IMG/VR virus record: IMGVR_UViG_3300029258_002488
Span: 1 to 31,683 of that record
Source of the DNA: a virus
DNA: 31,683 nucleotides
Strand: one strand, 5' to 3'
The notes below the pieces were generated by a model. It saw only the letters and a list, made by a program, of their open reading frames with translations, was not told where the DNA came from and did no database searches. The first letter of the stretch is position 1; each line of letters starts with the position of its first letter. The translations under genes and the position numbers were made by a program. Below are positions 16,501 to 23,506 of the stretch, one piece after another.

Positions 16501-17146
16501 GACCCATACTTTCAAGTTGTTATTTGAAGGTTCTATTCCACCTGTTAATTATTCTGTATTTAAAAATATTACTTGGAGCATAGAACCTATTGTATATCAA
16601 CACACAGATTCTATTAATCTATTTTTTAACATTTCAAGTAGTGATAACCTTATTGAATGGTTTTCTGCAAGTGTCTACTATTATAATTCAACTCTTGATT
16701 CTGAAAATGTAACAGTAGGTTGGCAACTCTTATATAGTGATAATAAATCAACTAGCTCTGGAGGACAAATAACTTACACAACAGAAAATGTGTCAGGTAG
16801 ATATGCCTTTGTATGTGCATTTAAAAAAGTAGGATACCCAATATATATATTTGGAACTGAAGATGGATGCAGAGAGTTTTGGATTTATCAAAATGTAATT
16901 GAAAGAGTTGAGGATTTTCCTGATGAAGCATGGTTGATAATCACAATTATTCTCATGTTGGTTGTAATGGGATTCTTAGCTAAGTTTGGAGCTGGTGCTA
17001 TGATAGGAGTAGGTGGAATCATTGTTATGGGAATCATGTTTTCTTTAAAACCAGATATGATAATTGGAGGTATTTCTGCTTGGTGGATTCTGCTTTCAAC
17101 TTCAATTATTTATGTGGTGTTAATCTATTTAATGAGGGGGAGATAA
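13547..17146 (+). CDS. Large membrane-anchored glycoprotein, spike/adhesin candidate
   Basis: The 1199-residue product has a signal peptide (LVIMLLLLNSIIVFMPVQG). A LamG/concanavalin-like beta-sandwich follows at about 170-360. An Ig-like domain at about 361-480 starts APNITGEQPVNGSLYTP. Two tandem fibronectin-III-like repeats (about 565-652 and 653-740) share VTxTWTKGxGA and DGxxLYNDT. Carboxypeptidase-regulatory-like modules (for example VIDEFNQPIQNVHIEFK) come next, then three C-terminal membrane helices (about 1128-1195). More than forty N-x-S/T sequons are visible. These modules are typical of archaeal surface proteins, especially in Euryarchaeota. The likely role is virion attachment to host glycans or S-layer. 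RBS AAGAGGAG. Confidence 0.75.
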   Translation: MKKHMLVIMLLLLNSIIVFMPVQGVDEVYDGDTVYIDNENAYLSANPHTIKKDEWVTFTVRSKGYEGDIDAVWLFNTTYCRPTAPVYYKVGEGDWNLLEKEFEIKTIDFENMTTAYALEDVTIVKDVNYSLKCFVTMTEGTTGKYWYGVKPSDMTWEHGYYIDPFWGDYVDFTTFTEVDSAGNRLSVTSNRATFTHLKRSENVYLYKDYGEGYWGISWNLNFTFKVTSTTAEGLGYIVAMTDHVGVKNDFIGGTSVYLYCTDGGSTLRIGLQSRNSSTDYYYNHAHDGTKVYYADMQRQGNNLYLYLYNDSERTDLLDSLSTTTDNTLGFRNLYGVAGSDDYGGENDYYITGYVDFLGILNNVAPNITGEQPVNGSLYTPIFPTMNVTVSDYNKDTMDAHWLSNSSGSWVEFGKNLSISGATPSNISQTNSNFSVVDEIYWWSVNVTDSFNWTNNTFHFRTIDNVVVKVNESNDIETTSANHTGYIDTGGNGMYDYGFWVGTTNPVTKDNFHHNITKGEVDAQGNRTFRIFDYNLTEGTHYYVTAWVKNATSFTNSLEQIDFWTKCNEPTDFTSTLDTCTVTLTWTKGTGADKTTIIRKNNSYPENIEDGTLIYNDTATSFEDTTGRGNYQFYRAWSWSGDKHSDNNSSTNIEFKPCPPTNINSAIQQNFSLRVTWTKGSGANTTLVRRKLNSYPTSITDGDELYNDTGQIVSVPYSEGSYFYSMWSYANGSYSVQQNFSIGGMVTNCFDEVTNESLEFDIEIFNQNGTQTYESRNNTNPHVLNVSQLPLGDKIRLVFSASQNYSDKSENFEGYSAIENETITYVVLETNPNEKSTTNVSTWDGATPYYPPFTLEGDVITILPDASPVFDKIIVTYEHDEYEKRIYYRDVELGSYYGMNAYLPPDEGSSLYQMNVIDEFNQPIQNVHIEFKSYIGEEFREISSLYTTAQGTTEIYLLDGEQYKIILSKDGYQTEIADIITDVEIKTHTFKLLFEGSIPPVNYSVFKNITWSIEPIVYQHTDSINLFFNISSSDNLIEWFSASVYYYNSTLDSENVTVGWQLLYSDNKSTSSGGQITYTTENVSGRYAFVCAFKKVGYPIYIFGTEDGCREFWIYQNVIERVEDFPDEAWLIITIILMLVVMGFLAKFGAGAMIGVGGIIVMGIMFSLKPDMIIGGISAWWILLSTSIIYVVLIYLMRGR

Positions 17147-17616
17147 TGAAACTGAAAGGTAGTGTAACAGTATTTGCTTTAATTCTATTAGGGTTGATAA
17201 TAGGAATGTATCTTTTTGGATTTGTAAGTCCAATAGTGCAATATGTATCAACTGAAGTATTGGGTGAAAATGAGGATGTTGAAGCTCTTGAAGATGTAGA
17301 ACCTTATTCTGCTGGAGATTTATTAGAAGATATTAGACAAAGTGTTTTTTCTGATATAGGTCTTGCATTTATGGGGTTGTCTTTAGCTGGAGCTATAATA
17401 ACTGGTTTTGCTGGTGCTGGTTACATTGGTCAAAGCATATTATCTATTGCGATTCCTGTTTTCATTCTAAATATGGTTGCTAACATAATGTTCTTTCCTG
17501 TAATGACTACAACTGAAGCTGAGGGATTACCTTTTGAAGTAAATATATTACTTGTCATTGTATTTAACACACTGTTGATTTTGACTACAATTAGTTTTGT
17601 CATGGGGAGGGACTAA
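17146..17616 (+). CDS. Four-helix membrane protein
   Basis: The 156-residue product has about four membrane helices (near 8-30, 72-95, 98-118 and 131-152) and an acidic loop (GENEDVEALEDVEPYSAGD) after the first. The ATG at 17146 shares a base with the spike stop (TAATG) behind GAGGGGGAGA; an in-frame upstream start at 17080 would lie inside the spike gene and is rejected. Probable virion membrane or assembly protein. Confidence 0.65.
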   Translation: MKLKGSVTVFALILLGLIIGMYLFGFVSPIVQYVSTEVLGENEDVEALEDVEPYSAGDLLEDIRQSVFSDIGLAFMGLSLAGAIITGFAGAGYIGQSILSIAIPVFILNMVANIMFFPVMTTTEAEGLPFEVNILLVIVFNTLLILTTISFVMGRD

Positions 17617-17913
17617 ATGCTGGAAAACATACTATCAGGGATTGTTCTTGCTGTAAACTGGTCTAGTATCACTCAACCTTTCGTAGACATGGGTACTGAC
17701 CTTATTGGACAACCAGCATTGATAGGATTAATCATATTACTTTTCTTTATGATGTTTGCTCTAGTCCTGTATATTCCTTTTGAAGGTGTTGTTGTTATTA
17801 TGATACCTACTTTATCTCTGGTATTTGTATTCATTCCACCTTTGAAGATAGTTGTAGCTGTCATGGTTGGTCTTATGATAGGAATGGCATTGATTAAATG
17901 GGTCAGGAGGTAA
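17617..17913 (+). CDS. Three-helix membrane protein
   Basis: The 98-residue product is almost wholly hydrophobic, with three helices (about 33-53, 57-76 and 77-93) and a KWVRR end. Its ATG follows the previous TAA directly, with GGGGAGGG upstream. Size and topology fit a holin-like or minor virion membrane protein; neither can be proved. Confidence 0.6.
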   Translation: MLENILSGIVLAVNWSSITQPFVDMGTDLIGQPALIGLIILLFFMMFALVLYIPFEGVVVIMIPTLSLVFVFIPPLKIVVAVMVGLMIGMALIKWVRR

Positions 17914-17914
17914 C

Positions 17915-18151
17915 ATGAAAGTAAAAAATTGGGATACTGTCATAAAACGAATGAGGAAAAAATACCCATTTCCTAAAGCAATAGTCACATATGAAGGAAA
18001 AAGAGAGTTTGGTCTGATTAAAATAACAAAAAAAGGGACACCACCAATAATGTGTCAGAGCAAGAAAAAAATAATTCAGGGAATCTATGACCCAATAAAC
18101 GACAGATGGGAGTTTTTTGAGAAAGTATCTGGAAAAAAAATTAAAATATAA
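17915..18151 (+). CDS. Small basic protein, unknown (78 aa)
   Basis: The soluble product has many lysines and alternating strands (AIVTYEGKREFGLIKITKKG, then GIYDPINDRWEFFEKV), suggesting a compact beta fold. It starts 1 nt after the preceding stop behind GTCAGGAGGTAAC, a strong ribosome site. It lies in the structural operon. No family is recognised. Confidence 0.55.
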   Translation: MKVKNWDTVIKRMRKKYPFPKAIVTYEGKREFGLIKITKKGTPPIMCQSKKKIIQGIYDPINDRWEFFEKVSGKKIKI

Positions 18152-18166
18152 ATGAGGAGGTAAATC

Positions 18167-18484
18167 ATGGGAGAGGAGGAGAGTCCTTTACCTATTCATA
18201 AAAAGATAAATGAGTTATTGGAGAAGAGAACTTCAAAGAAACTAACAGTAAGTGAGTTTTTTGCATTGGTTGAAAACATAAGAATCAATGGAGATAATTT
18301 AGAAAGAATCAGAGCTGAGTTATATGATGCTTGTTTGTTGGATTCTCAAGTAACTAGAATCTGCAAATCTCTCATGTATACTAGATACACTAGAGCTGAA
18401 TCAAGAGAACTTTTAAAACAGTTAATTGATATGGGTCTTGTATCAAGAAAAAACTACATGATAATAATAAAAAAGAAATCTTAA
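18167..18484 (+). CDS. Helical protein with winged-helix-like end (105 aa)
   Basis: Mostly helical, with a C-terminal part (ESRELLKQLIDMGLVSRKNYMIIIKKK) that looks like the last helix and wing of a winged-helix domain. GAGGAGGTAAATC precedes the ATG. It is the last gene before the coat protein promoter, so it could regulate the late genes (inference). Confidence 0.5.
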   Translation: MGEEESPLPIHKKINELLEKRTSKKLTVSEFFALVENIRINGDNLERIRAELYDACLLDSQVTRICKSLMYTRYTRAESRELLKQLIDMGLVSRKNYMIIIKKKS

Positions 18485-18526
18485 GGTATTTATAATAAGA
18501 CAGCAATTTCTACTTTTATAGAATCT
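18484..18526 (+). promoter_or_regulatory. Coat protein promoter
   Basis: AAGG followed by TATTTATAATAAGA (18487-18500) gives a BRE/TATA-like element shared with 9505, 22921 and 30417. The predicted start, near 18518, leaves a leader of about 80 nt before the ribosome site of the coat gene. Confidence 0.6.
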
Positions 18527-18601
18527 ATGCATAGTCATGTGTCTTTGGCTTTTTCACATGAAAAAAAAAGAAAAAGTAGCAGAAGAGGAGGTAGAAAATC
18601 A

Positions 18602-18817
18602 ATGTTTAGTAAACAAGGATTTAGAGGAGCTGTTAACCCTGTGGACTTTGTTATATCCATTGTGGTTGTAGTTATTGTTATTTCAGCAGTTGCTATCCCA
18701 ACCATACAAGATGTCTTAGATTCATCTAACATTACTGGTATACCAAACACTGTGTTATCAGTTATACCAACTTTCTTAGGATTGCTTGCTCTCATTATGA
18801 TTGCACGTGGTTTCTAG
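18602..18817 (+). CDS. Candidate major coat protein, spindle-virus-like, with pilin-like N-terminus
   Basis: The 71-residue product has two hydrophobic helices (about 13-35 and 51-69) joined by a short polar segment (QDVLDSSNITGIPNTVLSVI). Size, two-helix hairpin and the NxTG...LxxxIP linker resemble VP1/VP3-type coat proteins of spindle-shaped viruses. The N-terminus, MFSKQGFRGAVNPVDFVIS, also resembles archaeal pilin precursors (basic residue, small residue, then SPVIG-like hydrophobic start), giving a possible cleavage after Gly9. GAGGAGGT lies 9 nt before the ATG at 18602. An in-frame ATG at 18527 would add a basic 25-residue leader. Own promoter and terminator imply high expression. Coat assignment is inference. 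Confidence 0.6.
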   Translation: MFSKQGFRGAVNPVDFVISIVVVVIVISAVAIPTIQDVLDSSNITGIPNTVLSVIPTFLGLLALIMIARGF

Positions 18818-18850
18818 GTCTGTAGGTAGAACACAGAGCTAATATACCAT

Positions 18851-18880
18851 CATCTTTTCTTTTTTTTAAAATTATATATA
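18851..18880 (+). terminator. T-tract terminator followed by TATA box
   Basis: CATCTTTTCTTTTTTTT (about 18851-18867) ends the coat transcript 35 nt after its stop. The AATTATATATA immediately after (18870-18880) is a TATA box about 25 nt before the region of the next start. Confidence 0.6.
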
Positions 18881-18910
18881 CTGGGAATCAGATTACATGT
18901 GAGGGAAAAA

Positions 18911-19231
18911 ATGAATGAAATACTCTTGCTGGTATGGTTAATCATATGGGTAATTCTACTTGTAATGTCAACTATTGATAAAAGAGGAGTTGTCTTTGGA
19001 TTTATTGCTGGTGTCTGGATTCTTTTTTTAGGAATTTATGTGATACTAGATGGGATTCAAATACAATCTGGAATGACTGTAACAGGAGAAGTGGCAAATC
19101 AGATTATTACATATCAGTATAATACTGTTGCACCACCATTTAGTAGTTATTCAACCATGTGGGGATTGCCATTTATTCTAATTGGATTCTATCTTTGTTG
19201 GCTAAGTGCAACAGCTAAAAAGAAAAATTAA
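18911..19231 (+). CDS. Three-helix membrane protein (106 aa)
   Basis: Membrane helices lie at about 3-19, 28-47 and 82-102, separated by a polar extracellular-type loop (GIQIQSGMTVTGEVANQII). The ATG at 18911 follows GTGAGGGA; a leaderless GTG at 18899 in frame is the alternative. It has its own promoter, right after the coat gene. Likely virion or host-membrane protein. No family is recognised. Confidence 0.6.
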   Translation: MNEILLLVWLIIWVILLVMSTIDKRGVVFGFIAGVWILFLGIYVILDGIQIQSGMTVTGEVANQIITYQYNTVAPPFSSYSTMWGLPFILIGFYLCWLSATAKKKN

Positions 19232-19235
19232 ACAA

Positions 19236-19269
19236 ACTTATAAATATATATTTTCTAATTACTTTTAGT
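19236..19269 (+). promoter_or_regulatory. TATA box for a leaderless gene
   Basis: TTATAAATATATA (19238-19250) is centred about 26 nt before the ATG at 19270, which lacks a ribosome site; a leaderless mRNA is expected. Confidence 0.6.
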
Positions 19270-19815
19270 ATGGTTGAGGAAAAAGAGGAGAATGCAAAAG
19301 ATGAATTAAAGACAATTTTTGATGAAGTAAATGATAGATATAAAAATATAAAAAGTACAGGTTTCAGCACTTACACTCAAGACCAGCAAGTTTTATCTCA
19401 ACTTCCACATGACCAATTTGGACATGCATATACTCTTATCAACAATCGTAGTAGAAAAATGGAGAAGGAAGGTTTCGATATAATTGCAGACCCTCAGATA
19501 CTTCTAGGTAATATTAAAGATGAAAAGTCATTGAAGTTTTATCAAATGGATGTTATGTTGTTAACTAATCTTTTAGCATGTGCATTGAATGACCCAGTTA
19601 TGAAGGTTGTATTTGACCCTCTATGGACAGTTTTTAAACAAGAGATAAGAAGCACTTGTAACATTGATGGTGTTGAAAGGTCTTATCAAGCATTTCATGT
19701 GCCAATGGGTCAAGCTAGTAGGAAAGGTTTTGGATTATTTAATAAAAAGAAAAAACAAAAAGAACCTATTGATTATGTAATTCCATCAGAGGATGATGAA
19801 GGAATTTATGGATAA
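19270..19815 (+). CDS. Soluble protein of unknown function (181 aa)
   Basis: The product is mainly helical. The charged N-terminus is followed by a conserved-looking core (residues about 45-150, containing QLPHDQFGHAYTLI, DVMLLTNLLACALND and AFHVPMGQASRKGFGLF), then a lysine-rich linker and an acidic end (PSEDDEGIYG). It has no signal peptide or membrane helix. It heads a new transcription unit with a leaderless start and runs into the 338-residue membrane protein gene. Possibly a cytoplasmic assembly factor (inference). Confidence 0.6.
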   Translation: MVEEKEENAKDELKTIFDEVNDRYKNIKSTGFSTYTQDQQVLSQLPHDQFGHAYTLINNRSRKMEKEGFDIIADPQILLGNIKDEKSLKFYQMDVMLLTNLLACALNDPVMKVVFDPLWTVFKQEIRSTCNIDGVERSYQAFHVPMGQASRKGFGLFNKKKKQKEPIDYVIPSEDDEGIYG

Positions 19816-19831
19816 CTGAGGAGATGAAAAT

Positions 19832-20848
19832 ATGGTAAATCCTTTTTCAAAAAGAGAAGTGGATAAAAAGAAAAAAGAATTGGAAGCTAAAGATGTTGAA
19901 TTTGTTGTTGATACATTGTTTAAAGATGATGAACCAGTAAAACAACAACCTAAAGAAATAAAGTATGAACCAGTAAAGCAACAACCTAAAGAAATAAAGT
20001 ATGAACCAGTAAAGCAACAACCTAAAGAAATAAAGTATGAACCAGTAAAGCAACAACCAGTAAAAACAGATAAAAAAAAGATACAGTCAGTCAAAGTAAT
20101 AAAAGAGACAAAAAAAATTGACTGGGACAAAGCTATCATGTGGTTGTCTGTACTGGGAATTGTTGGTATCATATTTTTATATCAGATGGTAGGAGATTTC
20201 AGTTCAGGTCTTGCTTTATTGTTATGGTTATTTGGTATGATGTGTTTCTTACCTCTAGGATTGATACTAGGATGGTTCTTTCTTGACCCTTACATGAGAT
20301 GTAAGATAATGAGAAAAACAAGACATAAGAACTATGGTATCATCTATTTTGTTCATAAGGGAGGAAAGAGGATAACTACAAGAATTAAGAATCTTGATGA
20401 TGATGTCATTATCCATGAAACTAAGTTGTGGTTGATTGATAAAAAAGGAGTATATTATTTGGATGTTAATGGCAATAAAATATTAAATGCAGAAATAGAT
20501 GATGCAAGCATAGTCACTCTTCCAAGTAATGTGCCAGCTTTGTTTTTAGACCCTGAGACCATGATTCCTTTGAGATTCCATGAAGAGAAGTCTAAGACAA
20601 ATCCTCAACAAGCTGGAGCTTTGCTGTTAGGTTACATTAACAATCAGATAACTAAGAACCTATTTTTCAAAAAGCAAATGACCATGTTCTATATTATTTT
20701 GATTTGTATCACTGGGATTACTTTTGCTCTTTCAATGCAAACATATATGGATTTTGCTGAATTGAAAGAAACCACAATACCAATGCTGGAGAACAAATTA
20801 AATTATATAGCATCCATGTTGGAAAGCATAAAATTAACACCACCATAG
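19832..20848 (+). CDS. Membrane protein with 12-residue repeats (338 aa)
   Basis: The N-terminal charged part contains three perfect copies of a 12-residue unit, EPVKQQPKEIKY, and a partial fourth (residues 34-76). A hydrophobic hairpin follows (about 103-122 and 128-155), then a soluble alpha/beta domain (about 165-280) and a further helix (about 288-308) with a coiled-coil end. The repeat region is proline- and lysine-rich and probably an extended spacer. GAGGAGATGAAAAT lies before the ATG. The soluble domain on a membrane anchor suggests a virion-assembly or host-membrane scaffold. No family is recognised. Confidence 0.65.
   Translation: MVNPFSKREVDKKKKELEAKDVEFVVDTLFKDDEPVKQQPKEIKYEPVKQQPKEIKYEPVKQQPKEIKYEPVKQQPVKTDKKKIQSVKVIKETKKIDWDKAIMWLSVLGIVGIIFLYQMVGDFSSGLALLLWLFGMMCFLPLGLILGWFFLDPYMRCKIMRKTRHKNYGIIYFVHKGGKRITTRIKNLDDDVIIHETKLWLIDKKGVYYLDVNGNKILNAEIDDASIVTLPSNVPALFLDPETMIPLRFHEEKSKTNPQQAGALLLGYINNQITKNLFFKKQMTMFYIILICITGITFALSMQTYMDFAELKETTIPMLENKLNYIASMLESIKLTPP
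19931..20058 (+). repeat. 36-bp tandem repeat, about 3.5 copies
   Basis: Units run 19931-19966, 19967-20002 and 20003-20038, with 20 nt of a fourth. They are almost identical at DNA level (one A/G difference in the first unit), so the expansion is recent. Each encodes 12 residues of the 338-residue protein. Confidence 0.95.
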
Positions 20849-20859
20849 GAGGAAATTTT

Positions 20860-21126
20860 ATGAGAGGAAAAAAGAAAAAACAAAGAGAGGAGATGTGTTT
20901 AACTGAGCTGGATAAACAAATCAAGACCAGAAAATACATGTTTTTGTTAGTGTATTGCATAACATTAGTCTTAGGTTATCTAGGATTTGTACTCACTTAT
21001 GATGTCAGTCAGATATTAGCTGGTTATTTCATTGTGTTAATCTTTGGAATGTTCACTATAATATCACACGTTGATTATCTATATACTAGACTACTAAAAT
21101 ATTTGAAATATCATCTTGAGGACTAA
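20860..21126 (+). CDS. Two-helix membrane protein (88 aa)
   Basis: A basic N-terminus (RGKKKKQREE) precedes two hydrophobic helices (about 26-46 and 53-72) and a basic end. AGGAGGAAATTTT precedes the ATG and the next gene begins directly after the stop. Function unknown; part of the 19.3-22.9 kb operon. Confidence 0.6.
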   Translation: MRGKKKKQREEMCLTELDKQIKTRKYMFLLVYCITLVLGYLGFVLTYDVSQILAGYFIVLIFGMFTIISHVDYLYTRLLKYLKYHLED

Positions 21127-21483
21127 ATGGAGCAAGAATACTATAATGAAACAGAACAAGCATCAGAATCTTCATACAGGGATTATCTTTTAGATAGATT
21201 CAAGTTGATGTCTGATATAGCTATCACTGTCAGAAAATCATATATTAAAAATCAAGAGAACAGAGACAGTCATGTAAGCATGATTTCTATTGCATGTGAG
21301 CTATGGAATCAAATCAGTCCTAAGATAGATGGGACACCATTGGAGTCTCAGTTTAAAAACTGGATTCCTTTCGTATTAGAACCAAGATTGTTTTTTGAAC
21401 AAGATTATGAGAACATGGTATGGTTATTTATCTATCATATCAGAATGGGTTTTGAACATCTTGGCATAACAAAAATTGAATAA
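21127..21483 (+). CDS. Soluble helical protein (118 aa)
   Basis: The product has an acidic N-terminus (EQEYYNETEQASESS) and a helical body with aromatic-rich segments (FKNWIPFVLEPRLFF, MVWLFIYHIRMGF). There is no gap after the previous TAA, so translation is probably coupled. Function unknown. Confidence 0.55.
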   Translation: MEQEYYNETEQASESSYRDYLLDRFKLMSDIAITVRKSYIKNQENRDSHVSMISIACELWNQISPKIDGTPLESQFKNWIPFVLEPRLFFEQDYENMVWLFIYHIRMGFEHLGITKIE

Positions 21484-21499
21484 AATGGAGGAAATAATA

Positions 21500-21721
21500 A
21501 TGGAAAAAAAAGCAAAAAAGCAAAAATACAAAGTAGAAGAGATAATTGAATGCCCTAAATGTGCAACTAGGATAAAAGTCAAAGTATGGGATGAAACACT
21601 GACCCCTAGTGTGCCAGCAGAAAAAGAGCAACATGTTTCTGTTGAAAAAGATACTCAGACAACACTACCAAAGGAAGGGGAAGATGAAACCCCTTCCATA
21701 TTGCCTAAAAAGGGGAAGTAG
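21500..21721 (+). CDS. Small protein with single CxxC knuckle (73 aa)
   Basis: ECPKCATRIKVKVWDE (about residues 17-32) holds one CxxC pair; the rest is lysine-, glutamate- and proline-rich and probably disordered. GGAGGAAATAATA places the start at 21500 rather than the in-frame ATG at 21485, which lies within the ribosome site. A single CxxC could bind zinc as a dimer. Function unknown. Confidence 0.55.
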   Translation: MEKKAKKQKYKVEEIIECPKCATRIKVKVWDETLTPSVPAEKEQHVSVEKDTQTTLPKEGEDETPSILPKKGK

Positions 21722-21722
21722 T

Positions 21723-22091
21723 ATGCATCTTGAAATAGAGGAGATTGAAGATTTTTTTAAGATGTTTGATGGAAAGGAAACTGACACTCCTATTTTTGTT
21801 GGTCAGATGAATTATGCAACCAAAGAAACAATGTCTGTTGATGTCGTAATATCTACTAGATATGTTGATGATGGAGAAGTTACTATCATTTCATTTAAAG
21901 ATAGTTGTGGGGTTGCAGAGCTTCCTAACAAGATATATGACAGACCTGAGACCAAACACATATTTGATGCTCAAGAAAAAGAGCTAGCAAGTCTTGACAC
22001 TAAAGCTGAAGCTATGAAAATTGCCATGATTGACATGTTCAAAAAGAAAGGATATGTCGTTTACAGGGGGATTTGGATAAATGAAGGTTAA
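21723..22091 (+). CDS. Soluble alpha/beta protein (122 aa)
   Basis: The product has alternating strands (FVGQMNYATKETMSVDVVIS, GEVTIISFKDSCGVAEL) and a helical C-terminus (TKAEAMKIAMIDMFKKKGY). AAGGGGAAGT precedes the ATG at 21723, 1 nt after the previous stop; the frame is open further upstream but inside the preceding gene. It overlaps the next gene by 11 nt. No family is recognised. Confidence 0.55.
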   Translation: MHLEIEEIEDFFKMFDGKETDTPIFVGQMNYATKETMSVDVVISTRYVDDGEVTIISFKDSCGVAELPNKIYDRPETKHIFDAQEKELASLDTKAEAMKIAMIDMFKKKGYVVYRGIWINEG

Positions 22092-22560
22092 ATACACTCT
22101 CAACAAAATGGATTCTTTTCTCCATGAGATGTTGAAAGCTGACATTAACAAGTATCGTTTTGAGCTTATTTTGTCTGCTAAAAAGGTTTTGACCAGACTG
22201 GAGAAAGATGGGTATCTCACCAAAGCTGTTGACAGAGCTGGTAGTATCAAGATGCATAAAGATGCTATGGAATTTAAAGCTAGGGAGATAATTAATGATA
22301 TTGACAACATCATTAACTTTGAAACTGAAAAGATAGATGATACCACTTATTCATTAACTATCTTTATCAACCCTGACTATTTCTTGAATGCTGATACAAT
22401 TAAAAACTCAGTACCTAAGTTTATGATGAAGAGACTGAAGATTGTTACCAGACAGAGCATGATTGATGATTTTGAGTCTGCTATACATGAGAGCTATACT
22501 TTAGATTATTCTGGTGAAATCATTGAAAATGATGGTGACAGCTTAACAGTTAGACAATGA
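22081..22560 (+). CDS. Soluble protein of unknown function (159 aa)
   Basis: The product is helical at the N-terminus (about 10-95) and then beta-rich (TYSLTIFINPDYFL; LDYSGEIIENDGDSLTVR). There are no cysteine pairs or membrane helices. It overlaps both neighbours (11 nt and 4 nt), so the three are translated together. Possibly a virion or chaperone component (inference). Confidence 0.55.
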   Translation: MKVKYTLNKMDSFLHEMLKADINKYRFELILSAKKVLTRLEKDGYLTKAVDRAGSIKMHKDAMEFKAREIINDIDNIINFETEKIDDTTYSLTIFINPDYFLNADTIKNSVPKFMMKRLKIVTRQSMIDDFESAIHESYTLDYSGEIIENDGDSLTVRQ

Positions 22561-22904
22561 GACAAGCTAAAACTGACAAGTATGTCTGCATCTCCATGCT
22601 TGTCATTTTTCTTTATACTTTTTTTGTCATTGGTGCAAGCTATGTTTATTGCGAAGATAAACCATACTGGGGTTATAATTGTAGAGAAGATGAAATAATA
22701 GCTCTGGAATGGTCTTTAGCTACTATTTTGTCTCCTTTTGTTTTTTTTATCTTCTTTTGTTTTATGATATTTCCAAGAGAATTAGAACCTGTTAATCGTA
22801 GGTGGGTCAAGTACCATATTAAAAAAAGTTTCAAATGGACTAGATGGAAGCTAAGAGATGGATTGAAAGAATATAAGGAGTGGAAAGCTTCTCTACTTGA
22901 CTAA
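22557..22904 (+). CDS. Two-helix membrane protein (115 aa)
   Basis: Helices at about 10-30 and 52-75 enclose a loop with two cysteines (YVYCEDKPYWGYNCRED) that could form a disulfide outside the cell. The C-terminus is basic and amphipathic. ATGA overlap with the preceding gene. Last gene of its operon, 13 nt before the next promoter. Confidence 0.6.
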   Translation: MRQAKTDKYVCISMLVIFLYTFFVIGASYVYCEDKPYWGYNCREDEIIALEWSLATILSPFVFFIFFCFMIFPRELEPVNRRWVKYHIKKSFKWTRWKLRDGLKEYKEWKASLLD

Positions 22905-22915
22905 TAGGCAATCTT

Positions 22916-22935
22916 AGGGTTTTTATAATAGGACT
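22916..22935 (+). promoter_or_regulatory. Promoter of the 23-25.6 kb operon
   Basis: GGTTTTTATAATAGGA (22918-22933) carries the TTTATAATA element shared with the coat and structural promoters. The predicted start near 22950 gives a short leader that includes the TGGAGG ribosome site before the ATG at 22978. Confidence 0.6.
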
Positions 22936-22977
22936 GTGATTTCAAATAGTGATATTTATGAACTGGAGGATTTAAAT

Positions 22978-23163
22978 ATGAAAAATAAAAAAAGACGAAA
23001 ACTTTTAGTTGCATTGTATAAATCTGGTATTGAAGGAAAAGGAAAAGCACATTATAAAATTGTCACATCTGTTTTGACTCCTAAACAATGGACAAGAAGA
23101 TTTTATAGCAGTTCTTACCATTTCAATACAGAATATGCAGTAAAAGTAAAATATGCAGACTAA
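22978..23163 (+). CDS. Small basic protein (61 aa)
   Basis: Very basic at the N-terminus (KNKKRRKLLVALYKSG), followed by a segment rich in aromatic and basic residues (PKQWTRRFYSSSYHFNTEY). The ATG at 22978 is set by TGGAGG 8 nt upstream; the longer frame would need a GTG at 22936. Probably binds nucleic acid. No family is recognised. Confidence 0.5.
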   Translation: MKNKKRRKLLVALYKSGIEGKGKAHYKIVTSVLTPKQWTRRFYSSSYHFNTEYAVKVKYAD

Positions 23164-23213
23164 ACAATAAATATATAAACTGACAAAATAATAATAAATG
23201 GAGGAAAATAAAT

Positions 23214-23504
23214 ATGCCAAGTTATAGTAAAGTAGGTAGTCACAAAACTACTGTAAAAGCTGATATGAACAGAGGAAGTCTCAGGGTAACTTATCACAGC
23301 ACAGATGTTGTCGTTGTCACTCCTAAAACTATACGATTGAATAATGGTGGATGGAAAACATTGACCACTAAAACTAGAATGAATCAAGCAAGTAGGCAAT
23401 ATGGTCTAGGATTCAATGTTTATCAGAGAAATTACAACTGGTTTGTTGATTACAAAGGTAAAACTTATCCATTCAAAGGTAGAACATTAATACTCAGGAG
23501 GTAA
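23214..23504 (+). CDS. Conserved phage-type small protein (96 aa)
   Basis: The product shows the pattern of a small protein found in many tailed-phage genomes: LRVTYHSTDVV, then IRLNNGGWKTLTTKTRMNQ, then GLGFNVYQRNYNWFVDYKG. It is beta-rich and basic, with no known catalytic residues. The family has no function that I can name. ATGGAGGAAAATAAAT provides the ribosome site. With the next gene, which is also phage-type, it forms a pair that seems to have moved together. Recognition is from motif memory, not a search. Confidence 0.65.
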   Translation: MPSYSKVGSHKTTVKADMNRGSLRVTYHSTDVVVVTPKTIRLNNGGWKTLTTKTRMNQASRQYGLGFNVYQRNYNWFVDYKGKTYPFKGRTLILRR

Positions 23505-23506
23505 AC

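Noticed and set aside
18527-18601. Longer coat precursor starting at 18527
   Set aside because: Possible, but GAGGAGGT in ideal position before 18602 is much stronger; kept only as an alternative.
19931-20058. CRISPR-like array
   Set aside because: The repeats are tandem without spacers and lie in frame inside a protein-coding gene.
19786-20172. Minus-strand open frame with GCCFTGSYFISL repeats
   Set aside because: It is the reverse reading of the 36-bp repeats in the 338-residue gene and has no start signals.
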